Below are positions 22,414 to 30,984 of a stretch of 31,526 bases of DNA, one piece after another. The stretch's first letter is position 1; every line of letters begins with the position of its first letter. The position numbers and the translations under genes are program-made. This DNA is from Pseudomonadota bacterium. Lineage in GTDB: Bacteria; Pseudomonadota; Alphaproteobacteria; Rhizobiales; Xanthobacteraceae. Under the pieces are notes generated by a model. That model did not search any database and was not told the DNA's origin. It saw only the letters and a list, made by a program, of their open reading frames with translations. The stretch lies in the NCBI GenBank assembly GCA_021823875.1, contig JAKAMD010000003.1, forward strand, positions 1-31,526. Direction: 5' to 3'.

Positions 22414-23607
22414 TCAGTAGATGACGTTAGCCGTCTTGGCCGCATCCGGCCAGACGATTTCCTTCACCAGCTTGCCGTTTTTCTTCTGCCACTGGGCGAG
22501 CACCATTTCGTGGCCAACCTGCAGGCCGTGCGACTTGGGATCGTCCGAGAACTTGGTGTGGCCGAAGAACGTGGTGACGTCCATCTTGTTGAGCACTTCC
22601 GTCACCTTTTCCGGATCGATGGAGTTCGCCTGCTCGATCGCATGCTGCAGGATCAAACCCGCTGCATAGCCGCCCGCGGCGTGATAAGCGGGGGCGATCT
22701 TGAACTTGTCGGTGAACTCCTTGGCAAAGGCGGCAGGCGTCGGGCCGAAATCCGGCTTGAACGTCACCTGCGGCTCCCATTGCGAGGGCACCGAGATGCC
22801 GTTGGCGGCATCGCCAAGCTCAGCGAATTTCGGGCTGTCGGGCGCGACCAGCAAGGTAACCCATTTCAGGCCGGCCTTCTGCTCGTGCAACTGGCGCGCC
22901 AGCGTGGCACCGTCGGCATAATGGCCGCCACCGAACAGTGCGGTCGCCTTGGCTGAGATCACCTTGTTGATGACGGGCGAAAAATCGGTGGTGCTACCGG
23001 CATAGGATTCGTCGACCGCGACGGTGACGCCGGCCTTCTTTGCCTGCTCGCGCGCCGCAATGGTAACCGCCTTGCTGAACGGATCGTTCTCATAGACGAA
23101 GGCAATCGACGGCTTCGGATCCTTTTGCATCAGCGCTTTCAGTGCGCCGGCGAGATATTGGGTGGAGCCGCTATAGAGCTGGAACAGATGCTTGTTGCCG
23201 AGCTTGTAGGTCTTCTCCAAGGCGCCGCCGGTGGTGATCATGACCTTGCCGTATTGCTCGGAGATGACCGCGGCGGTGGCGACCAGGCCCGACGAATAAG
23301 GGCTGATCAGGAACTGCGCGTTGTCCTGAGTAATAAGGCGCGTATAGAGCTGCTGCACGCGGGTGTTCTGCGACTCGTCGTCGTAGCTGACCAGCTTGAC
23401 CTGGTAGCTCTTGCCGCCGGCCTTGATGCCACCCTTGGCGTTGACGTGGTCCTTCCACAGCTCAATGCCGCGCATCTGGGCGGTGGAGTCGTTGTTCAGC
23501 GCGCCAGTCTGCGAGGCCGTGAAACCGATGGTGATGGTGTTTTGCGCCAGCGCCGGGCCACCGGCAAAAAGAACAGCCGCAGCAAAGAGATATAGGCTCC
23601 GTTTCAT
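22414..23607 (-). CDS. ABC transporter substrate-binding protein, branched-chain amino acid/amide type
   Basis: This 397-residue periplasmic binding protein has a signal peptide (MKRSLYLFAAAVLFAGGPALA, cleavage about residue 21). It has the type I fold of LivJ-like proteins: TITIGFTASQTGALN at the mature start, LISPYSSGLVATAAVISEQY in the ligand-binding region, and FVYENDPFSKAV near the inter-domain hinge. It is the first gene of the operon, before livH. ATG 23607 has an ideal AGGAGG seven bases upstream. The ligand cannot be read from the sequence; this family takes Leu/Ile/Val, amides, urea or aromatic acids. The leucine-biosynthesis gene next door makes branched-chain amino acids plausible (inference). 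Confidence 0.93.
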   Translation of the reverse strand: MKRSLYLFAAAVLFAGGPALAQNTITIGFTASQTGALNNDSTAQMRGIELWKDHVNAKGGIKAGGKSYQVKLVSYDDESQNTRVQQLYTRLITQDNAQFLISPYSSGLVATAAVISEQYGKVMITTGGALEKTYKLGNKHLFQLYSGSTQYLAGALKALMQKDPKPSIAFVYENDPFSKAVTIAAREQAKKAGVTVAVDESYAGSTTDFSPVINKVISAKATALFGGGHYADGATLARQLHEQKAGLKWVTLLVAPDSPKFAELGDAANGISVPSQWEPQVTFKPDFGPTPAAFAKEFTDKFKIAPAYHAAGGYAAGLILQHAIEQANSIDPEKVTEVLNKMDVTTFFGHTKFSDDPKSHGLQVGHEMVLAQWQKKNGKLVKEIVWPDAAKTANVIY

Positions 23608-23645
23608 GACGTTCCTCCTGATTTCGCCCCCAGAGTTCTTAAGGC

Positions 23646-23675
23646 ACGATTGCAACGGCGCGTTTCTGGTGTCAA
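23646..23675 (-). promoter_or_regulatory. Possible sigma-70-type promoter of the liv operon
   Basis: The minus strand carries TTGACA (23675-23670), a perfect -35 hexamer, about 63 bp before the ATG at 23607. The -10 region 17-18 bp further on (CAATCG or AATCGT) is poor, so this is only a candidate. Confidence 0.35.
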
Positions 23676-23749
23676 CCGAAACGGGTGGAAGTAATTAAAG
23701 CCGTCCCCCGACCAAAGTCGGATGCCGGCGCAGAGCCATGGTCTAATGC

Positions 23750-23786
23750 AATGCAAAATGCCGCGCCTTGGAGCAGGCGCGGCATT
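23750..23786 (-). terminator. Intrinsic terminator of leuA
   Basis: AATGCCGCGCC (23757-23767) and GGCGCGGCATT (23776-23786) form a perfect 11-bp stem with an 8-nt loop. On the minus strand the stem runs into ATTTTGCATTGC. It lies 34 bp after the leuA stop. Confidence 0.85.
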
Positions 23787-23819
23787 AGTTCCGGTGCCAA
23801 CCTACCGGGGTCGGCGGTC

Positions 23820-25397
<1,578 letters not shown>

Positions 25398-25497
25398 TGG
25401 AACTGATCCTTCTCGTCGAACGCGCCGCTTCAGGGCGCTCTAATGGGGTGCTGTCTCCGCCATCCCCCGAGTGCCCAGGCGCATGCCCTGCCGGCCC

Positions 25498-25620
25498 TCA
25501 GGGGCGGATAAGGAGAAGGAGCGTGCCCAGAATGAGGGTGGCCGCGGGTTCGGCCTGGGAGGCCGCCCGCCCGATCGCGCAAATGGTCTGGCGCGTCGAC
25601 ATTGCCGTTAGAACCCTCAT
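25498..25620 (-). CDS. Leucine-rich leader peptide of leuA (leuL-like)
   Basis: This 40-codon reading frame ends 100 bp before leuA on the same strand. Residues 28-40 read TLILGTLLLLIRP: six Leu among residues 29-37, including four in a row (codons CTC CTT CTC CTT), followed directly by the stop. This is the hallmark of a leucine attenuation leader. ATG 25620 gives 40 residues; an internal ATG at 25602 with GAGGG upstream would give 34 and is equally possible. A hairpin can form early in the leader (25544-25570, GCGGG..GGCC/GGCC..CCCGC). No T-run terminator is visible before leuA. The pyrimidine-rich Leu-codon run is complementary to the leuA Shine-Dalgarno region, which suggests control of translation. 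Confidence 0.8.
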   Translation of the reverse strand: MRVLTAMSTRQTICAIGRAASQAEPAATLILGTLLLLIRP

Positions 25621-25649
25621 AGTCTTCGACGGTTAAGGTGGCGAAACTC

Positions 25650-25668
25650 GGTTAAGTCCGCGTTAACC
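25650..25668. promoter_or_regulatory. CtrA-type site between leuA leader and the methyltransferase-like gene
   Basis: GGTTAAGTCCGCGTTAACC contains TTAA-N7-TTAAC on both strands, the full CtrA consensus of alphaproteobacteria. A further half-site GGTTAA lies at 25631-25636. It is 30 bp upstream of the leader ATG and about 104 bp upstream of the divergent gene at 25772. Confidence 0.4.
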
Positions 25669-25731
25669 GCAGGTAGATGGGCAAGCTTCTAGCGGAAACA
25701 AGCGGGGCAAATCAAGCAGGCCGGCGAATAG

Positions 25732-25746
25732 GTCAGCATTGCTGAC
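25732..25746 (+). promoter_or_regulatory. 15-bp dyad, possible operator
   Basis: GTCAGCA and TGCTGAC flank a single central T, a perfect 7-bp inverted repeat, 26 bp upstream of the ATG at 25772. The odd centre and position suggest a repressor site for the rightward gene, but no regulator is encoded nearby. Confidence 0.35.
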
Positions 25747-25771
25747 TGTTCGCCGGAGTTTGCGAGGGATC

Positions 25772-26461
25772 ATGGAAGTTCGATCCGCCGCTCTCATGCG
25801 CCGGACCTGGCTGAGGCAGACGCTGTCGGTGCTGATCTTCGCCGCGCTGCTGTTCGCGCCGGCCGGCACGCTGCGCTTCTGGCAGGCTTGGGTGTTCGGC
25901 ATCGTCTTCCTGGGTGCGTGCGTTCTGCTCGGCATCTATTTCCTGAAGCACGATCCCGCACTGATCGAGCGGCGTATGCAGGCCGGTCCCATGGCCGAGC
26001 AGGAACCCGCCCAAAAGATCATCATCGGCCTGGTCATGGCCGGTTTCGTCTTGCAGCTCTTTCTGCCCGGGCTCGACCACCGCTGGCACTGGTCCAGCGT
26101 GCCGCTTTGGCTCGTGCTCGTGGGTGACGGCGCCGTGGCGGCGAGCTTCGTCGTCTTCTTTTACGTGATGAAGCAGAACAGCTACGCCGCCTCGACCGTC
26201 AGGGTAGAGCCAGGCCAGCCGGTGGTCTCGACCGGCCTCTACGGCATCGTCCGCCATCCCATGTATGCCGGCGCCCTGCTCCTGATGGTCGGCATACCGC
26301 TCGCGCTCGGTTCCTATTGGAGCCTGCTCGTGCTGGTCCCTATGCTTCCGCTACTCGCCTGGCGGCTGCTCGACGAAGAGCGCGTGCTCAGGCGCGACTT
26401 GCCGGGCTATGCCGATTACTGCCGGCAGGTGCGCTATCGCCTCGTTCCCGGCGTCTGGTAA
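25772..26461 (+). CDS. Isoprenylcysteine carboxyl methyltransferase-family membrane protein
   Basis: This 229-residue polytopic membrane protein has about five hydrophobic segments. The C-terminal signature of the ICMT/phospholipid-methyltransferase superfamily is clear: VSTGLYGIVRHPMYAGALLLMVGIPLALGS (about 152-181), where RHP-Y-G is the SAM-binding core, then RLLDEERVLRRDLPGYADYCRQVRYRLVPGVW. Bacteria lack prenylated CAAX proteins, so the substrate is unknown; a lipid or small molecule is likely. ATG 25772 has GAGGG five bases upstream and is preferred over an upstream TTG at 25739. It is divergent from the leuA leader. It converges with the molybdenum hydroxylase gene, their stops being three bases apart. 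Confidence 0.88.
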   Translation: MEVRSAALMRRTWLRQTLSVLIFAALLFAPAGTLRFWQAWVFGIVFLGACVLLGIYFLKHDPALIERRMQAGPMAEQEPAQKIIIGLVMAGFVLQLFLPGLDHRWHWSSVPLWLVLVGDGAVAASFVVFFYVMKQNSYAASTVRVEPGQPVVSTGLYGIVRHPMYAGALLLMVGIPLALGSYWSLLVLVPMLPLLAWRLLDEERVLRRDLPGYADYCRQVRYRLVPGVW

Positions 26462-26464
26462 CCC

Positions 26465-28684
26465 TCACGCCTTCAACATCGCCGGATCGATCGGCAGCGT
26501 GCGGATGCGTTTGCCGGTGGCGGCGAAGATCGCGTTGCACAGCGCGGGGATCGCCGGCGGCAGTGGCGGCTCGCCCAGGCCGGTCGGCGAATGGTTGCTC
26601 TTGATGAAGTGCACCTCGATCGGCGGCGCTTGTTTCAACAGCAGCGGCGAGAACGTGTCGAAATTGCTCTCGACCACATGGCCATTCTCGATGGTGATCT
26701 TCTGGTTCAACGCTTCGGCGAGGCCGTCGAGAATGGCGCCGTGCACCATGTTGTCCGCCGCGGTCGGATTGATAACCTGGCTGCCGATGTCGCCAACCGC
26801 CCACACCTTATTGACCTTCACCTGACCGTCAGCGGCGACAGCTACTTCCACCACCTCGGCGAAATAACCGAGATGGCTGTAGTAGAAGGCAACGCCCGCG
26901 CCGGCCCGCGACGGTAGCCTGCGCCCGCCCCAGCCCGACACCTCGCGCACCTTTTCGAGCACACCGCGGGCGCGCGCCGTATTGAAGCCCGGTCCGCGGC
27001 CCGGCAGCACTTCGTCCTTGCCGAGCAGATCAATCTGGAACGCCAGCGGGTCCTTGCCGGCGGCATGCGCCAGCTCGTCGAGAAACGACTGGAACACGAA
27101 AGCCAGCGCGTTGCTGCCGGGCGCGCGCAGCGGCCCGGTCGGCACCCCGAACGGGATCAACGAATAACCCATCGACAGATTGGCCACGCGGCCCGCCGGA
27201 AAGATCGTGCTCTCCATGCCGGCCGAAGGGGCTATCTGTCCGTTCCGGCCGAAGCTGACGAAATGCTGCTGCCAGGCAATCAGCTTGCCGCTCGCATCCA
27301 GGCCGCCTTTGAGGAAATGCCAGCCGGCCGGCCGATAGAAGTCGTGCTGGATATCGTCGGTGCGGTTCCACACCAGCTTCACCGGCGCGCGGGCAATCTC
27401 CGACAGCCAGGCCGCCTCGACCATGTAGTCGTTCATCAAGCGCCGGCCGAAACCGCCGCCACTGCGCCGGAAGTGGATGGTGACGTTGCGCTCGTCGATC
27501 CCGAGGGTGCGCGCGACCAGCGCCCGCCCCGGTTCCGGGTTCTGGGTCGGCGCCCAGATTTCCACCTTGCCGCCCCGCGCATGCGCCGTGCAGTTCATCG
27601 GCTCGAGCGGCGCATGGGCGAGAAACGGATAATGATAGCTCGCCTCCACCACATGCGCGGCGCCCTTCAACGCTGCGGCCGCATCGCCATCATGGCGCAG
27701 GCTATGCGCTGGCGCCTTGGCGCCGAGCGCCGCGGCTTGGCGCGCAAAACCTTCACTGCTTTGCTCTCGCGTCGCGCCCTCGTCCCATTTCACCTCGAGT
27801 TGGCGCTGCGCCTTGGCGGCCTGCCACCAGCTATCGGCGACGATGGCGACGCCCGGCATCAGCCCGGCGAGGTCGCTCCCGCCTTCCACCACGAAGGCAT
27901 GGCGTACACCGGGCAGCTTGCGAATGACGTCGAGATTGGCTCTCACCACACTGCCCCCGAACACCGGGCATTTGGTGAACACGCCATAAAGCATACCCGG
28001 CACCACCATATCGATGCCGAACAGCGGCTCGCCCTTGACCAGCTTCGGGCTTTCATAGCCGGGCACCGAATGGCCGATGATGGTGTAGTCCTTCGGGTCC
28101 TTGAGCTTGACGCTGCCGAGGTCCGGCACCGGCAGCTTGGCGGCGGCCGCCGCCAGCGCGCCATAGGTCAGCTTGCGGCCGGACGCCGTGTGCGTCACCT
28201 CGCCATGCGCGGTGACGCAATCCTCCGCCTTCACCTTCCAGCGCCGCGCGGCCGCATTGACCAGCATCGCGCGCGCCACCGCACCGGCCTGCCGCATCGG
28301 GTCCCATTCGAGCGGCGTCGCCATGCTGCCGCCGGCAACCTGGCGTCCATAGACCCTGTGGTCAGCGAGCGCCTGCTCGATGCGCACTTGTTTCCAGTCG
28401 ACGTCGAGTTCCTCCGCGATCAGCATCGGCAGCATGGTCATGACGCCCTGCCCGATCTCCGGATTCTTCGCCGTGATGGTGACGGTATTGTCGGGCGCGA
28501 TCCGCACATAGGCGTTGAGCGTCGCGTGCGCACCCGTCGCCGCATTGGCGATGCTTGGCAGTTCAAAGCTGAGCAGCAATCCGCCGCCCGCGGCGGCGCT
28601 CACTTTCAGGAAGTCGCGGCGCGAAGCGCCGCCGGGTCGTGCATCGGCGGCGGATGATGTGCGGGAAAGATGCATGTCCTGCAT
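26465..28684 (-). CDS. Tat-exported molybdopterin subunit of an IorB-type molybdenum hydroxylase
   Basis: This 739-residue protein is the large subunit of a two-component molybdenum hydroxylase of the isoquinoline 1-oxidoreductase/membrane-linked aldehyde dehydrogenase group. A Tat signal SRRDFLKVSAAAGGG (21-35) predicts periplasmic location. Motifs include GGSMATPLEWDPMRQAG, HAPLEPMNCTA, RRSGGGFGRRLMNDY and LRAPGSNALAF. The C-terminal GLGEPPLPPAIPALCNAI contains the catalytic Glu. The start has AGGAG eight bases upstream and follows the 2Fe-2S gene by three bases. No FAD subunit is present, as usual for this group, which passes electrons to periplasmic cytochrome c (family knowledge). The substrate could be an aldehyde or N-heterocycle; the sequence does not decide. 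Confidence 0.93.
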   Translation of the reverse strand: MQDMHLSRTSSAADARPGGASRRDFLKVSAAAGGGLLLSFELPSIANAATGAHATLNAYVRIAPDNTVTITAKNPEIGQGVMTMLPMLIAEELDVDWKQVRIEQALADHRVYGRQVAGGSMATPLEWDPMRQAGAVARAMLVNAAARRWKVKAEDCVTAHGEVTHTASGRKLTYGALAAAAAKLPVPDLGSVKLKDPKDYTIIGHSVPGYESPKLVKGEPLFGIDMVVPGMLYGVFTKCPVFGGSVVRANLDVIRKLPGVRHAFVVEGGSDLAGLMPGVAIVADSWWQAAKAQRQLEVKWDEGATREQSSEGFARQAAALGAKAPAHSLRHDGDAAAALKGAAHVVEASYHYPFLAHAPLEPMNCTAHARGGKVEIWAPTQNPEPGRALVARTLGIDERNVTIHFRRSGGGFGRRLMNDYMVEAAWLSEIARAPVKLVWNRTDDIQHDFYRPAGWHFLKGGLDASGKLIAWQQHFVSFGRNGQIAPSAGMESTIFPAGRVANLSMGYSLIPFGVPTGPLRAPGSNALAFVFQSFLDELAHAAGKDPLAFQIDLLGKDEVLPGRGPGFNTARARGVLEKVREVSGWGGRRLPSRAGAGVAFYYSHLGYFAEVVEVAVAADGQVKVNKVWAVGDIGSQVINPTAADNMVHGAILDGLAEALNQKITIENGHVVESNFDTFSPLLLKQAPPIEVHFIKSNHSPTGLGEPPLPPAIPALCNAIFAATGKRIRTLPIDPAMLKA

Positions 28685-28687
28685 GGC

Positions 28688-29179
28688 TCAGGCTCCTTTC
28701 CGCTTGTTCGGCGCGGTGCCGAAGTCGCTCTGCGCCGCCTGCTTGATGGCGATGCGAATGCGATTGTAGGTGCCGCAGCGGCAGATATTGCCGTTCATCA
28801 CGGCATCGATCTCGCCGTCGCTCGGCGTCTTGCCATTGGCGAGCAACGCGGCGGCCGACATGATCTGGCCGGGCTGACAATAGCCGCATTGCACGACATC
28901 GATGTCGAGCCATGCCTTCTGCAGGCGCGCGCCGATGGGCGTTGCGCCAATGCCCTCGATGGTCGTCACCGCCTTGTTGCCGACGTCGGATATCGCGGTC
29001 AGACAGGCGCGCGCCGGCGCGCCGTCGAGATGCACGGTGCAGGCGCCGCACAACCCGATGCCGCAGCCGAACTTCGTGCCTTTCAGATTGATGGTGTCGC
29101 GCAGAACCCAGAGCAGCGGCGTGTCGCTGTCGACATCGACATTGTGGCGGCGACCGTTGACGTGGAGCGTGTACCGCAT
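28688..29179 (-). CDS. 2Fe-2S subunit of the IorAB-type molybdenum hydroxylase
   Basis: This 163-residue protein carries two 2Fe-2S clusters: C39, C44, C47, C59 (FGCGIGLCGACT) and C98, C101, C133, C135 (CGYCQPG and NICRCGTY). Q100-region CGYCQPGQIMSA is typical of IorA-type small subunits. It has no signal peptide of its own, consistent with export in complex with its Tat-signal partner. ATG 29179 is chosen for the TGAGG seven bases upstream and the family start RYTLHVNG. It is the first gene of the two-gene operon. The 152 bp upstream contain no clear promoter or terminator. Confidence 0.95.
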   Translation of the reverse strand: MRYTLHVNGRRHNVDVDSDTPLLWVLRDTINLKGTKFGCGIGLCGACTVHLDGAPARACLTAISDVGNKAVTTIEGIGATPIGARLQKAWLDIDVVQCGYCQPGQIMSAAALLANGKTPSDGEIDAVMNGNICRCGTYNRIRIAIKQAAQSDFGTAPNKRKGA

Positions 29180-29331
29180 GACCAACCTCACCGGTTCATG
29201 GGCGAGAGCATAGCCGCGCCGGAATGCCCCGCCGCATCAATTTTTCCTGAATGTGCGGCTTAAACAAGGCTCGCATGCGCGGCGCGCAAGCGTCGTCATA
29301 ACCGCGCCGTAAAAATTTCCCGCTCGTACGC

Positions 29332-30216
29332 TCAGCCGCCGCGTGCCGTCAGCGCCTTGCGCGCTTTCTGCAACTCCTTGAGCATCTTGCCGCCGATTTG
29401 GGGAAATTCCAGCTTGAGACCCTCAAGCGCCTCGGCCAGCGCGCCCGCCACCACCAGCCGGGTGAACCATTTGTTGTCGGCCGGCACCACATACCACGGG
29501 GCCTCTGGCCGGCTGGTTTCGCGGATCATGTCCTCGTAGGCGACCATATATTTCGACCACAGCTTGCGCTCGGACACGTCGCTCATCGAGAATTTCCAGC
29601 GCTTGGCAGGCTCGTCGATGCGGGCGAGAAAACGCTTGCGCTGTTCCTCGCGCGAGAGGTGGAGGAAGAACTTCAGGACCACCGTGCCATTGCGCGCGAG
29701 ATGCCGCTCGAAGGCGCGGATATCGGCGAAACGCTGCTTCCAGAATTTGGCACCGACCACTCCCGGGGGCAGATGTTGCGTTTGCAACATCTCCGGATGC
29801 ATCCGTACCACCAGCACTTCCTCGTAGTGCGAGCGGTTGAAGATGCCGATGCGTCCGCGTTGCGGCAGGCGCTGGCTGATGCGCCAAAGGAAGTCGTGGC
29901 TGAGCTCTTCCGCACTCGGCTGCTTGAAGGCGTGCACCTCCACCCCTTGCGGGTTCAAGCCGGTCATGACGTGCTTGATGAGGCCATCCTTGCCGGCGGC
30001 ATCCATCGCCTGCAGCACGATCAGCACCGAATAATGGTCGCGGGCGTAGAGCTTCTCCTGGAAGGCCGCGAGCCGCGCGATACCGTCCGTGAGCATGATC
30101 TTGGCCTCGGCCTTGTCGATCGAAAGGCCGCAAACCTCGGCCGGATCGAAATCGGCCAGCCGGAAACGCTCCGGCTTGTCGATGCGGAAGCGTTGGGCAA
30201 TGCGTTCGAGATTCAT
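29332..30216 (-). CDS. ppk2: Polyphosphate kinase 2 family protein
   Basis: This 294-residue P-loop kinase uses polyphosphate to phosphorylate nucleotides. Walker A is QAMDAAGKDG (69-78), the lid and Walker B region FNRSHYEEVLVVR is at 126-138, and SREEQRKRFLARIDEPAKRWKFS near 195-217 is the family signature. The final segment WYVVPADNKWFTR is also conserved. Single-domain length fits class I or III PPK2; which nucleotide (ADP, AMP, GDP) it prefers cannot be told. ATG 30216 is chosen because MNLERIAQRFRI is a reasonable start and it avoids overlapping the Nudix gene, which ends ten bases upstream. Nudix and probably the PhzF-like gene precede it in the same operon. Confidence 0.95.
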   Translation of the reverse strand: MNLERIAQRFRIDKPERFRLADFDPAEVCGLSIDKAEAKIMLTDGIARLAAFQEKLYARDHYSVLIVLQAMDAAGKDGLIKHVMTGLNPQGVEVHAFKQPSAEELSHDFLWRISQRLPQRGRIGIFNRSHYEEVLVVRMHPEMLQTQHLPPGVVGAKFWKQRFADIRAFERHLARNGTVVLKFFLHLSREEQRKRFLARIDEPAKRWKFSMSDVSERKLWSKYMVAYEDMIRETSRPEAPWYVVPADNKWFTRLVVAGALAEALEGLKLEFPQIGGKMLKELQKARKALTARGG

Positions 30217-30226
30217 GGGCCAGAGT

Positions 30227-30952
30227 TCACGCCGAGTCGATGTTCTTTGCAAGCGTGGCGAAATGCTTTTCCAGAAACGCCGTTACAAAACGCGGCATGG
30301 CGGGATCAAAATCGCGCGGGCTTCGGACGATGCGCAGGTCGACCAGTTCCGGCTGCTGCTCGCTGGCGATATGCGCACGGGCGCGCGCCTGCAACACATC
30401 GGCATTTTCGGTTGCATGCAGCACCTTGACCAGCGCGATCAGCGGGCCGGCGGCAATGCAGGTCCATCCGGGCTCCACGGTGAAGTCGGCCGGCGCGAAG
30501 CCGGTCTCTTCCTTCAGTTCGCGCCACACGCTGGCTTCGAGGTCGACCCGGTTTCCCTTGACGTCGTTCAGGTCGGGCGTGCCGCAGGGGAAATAAATGC
30601 GGCCGGCATTGAAGGTGTGCGCCCCCATGACGCCGAGCAGCACCGCGCCATCGGCCGCGATGATCGCGGCGGCGGCGAAGCAGTCGCGCACGCCCGTCTC
30701 CTGCCAGCCCCAGGCGCGCCAGGCGGAAAAGCTCGCAAAATCGGCTTCGAGATAAGCGCCGCTCAACACAGCGTCGCTCAGCCGGTGCCGGTAGAGCAAC
30801 AACACGCGCCCGTTCCAGATCGCCGGATTGGCGCGTTGCAGTTCGGCGAAATAGGCGTCGATGTCGGCGCGGCGCTCGAAGGCGAACGGCCAAGGCCTGG
30901 GCGCGAAGGCCAGTTCGAGGCGGTCGAGATGCTCAATGGCAATGTCGCTCAT
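30227..30952 (-). CDS. Nudix hydrolase-family protein with degenerate Nudix box
   Basis: This 241-residue protein has a C-terminal Nudix fold. The catalytic helix RELKEETGF (about 151-159) keeps the metal-binding REUxEE core. The upstream Gly and Glu of the full Nudix box are replaced (positions 14 and 8 before the Arg are Asp and Val). IYFPCGTPDLNDVKGNRVD precedes the helix. The N-terminal hundred residues contain an additional domain with RVLLLYRHRL and WRAWGWQETG segments, a layout I associate with rhizobial Nudix proteins annotated only generally. The substrate is unknown and activity could be altered by the box changes. Start 30952 lies 32 bp after the PhzF-like stop, and the PPK2 gene follows by ten bases. 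Confidence 0.85.
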   Translation of the reverse strand: MSDIAIEHLDRLELAFAPRPWPFAFERRADIDAYFAELQRANPAIWNGRVLLLYRHRLSDAVLSGAYLEADFASFSAWRAWGWQETGVRDCFAAAAIIAADGAVLLGVMGAHTFNAGRIYFPCGTPDLNDVKGNRVDLEASVWRELKEETGFAPADFTVEPGWTCIAAGPLIALVKVLHATENADVLQARARAHIASEQQPELVDLRIVRSPRDFDPAMPRFVTAFLEKHFATLAKNIDSA

Positions 30953-30984
30953 TGGCCGCAATCGACGCGAGGACGGCGTCGCCG

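Noticed and set aside
23708..23721. CCGAC-CAAA-GTCGG small hairpin between leuA and the liv operon
   Set aside because: A five-base stem without a T-run is too weak to call a terminator; the strong leuA terminator is next to it.
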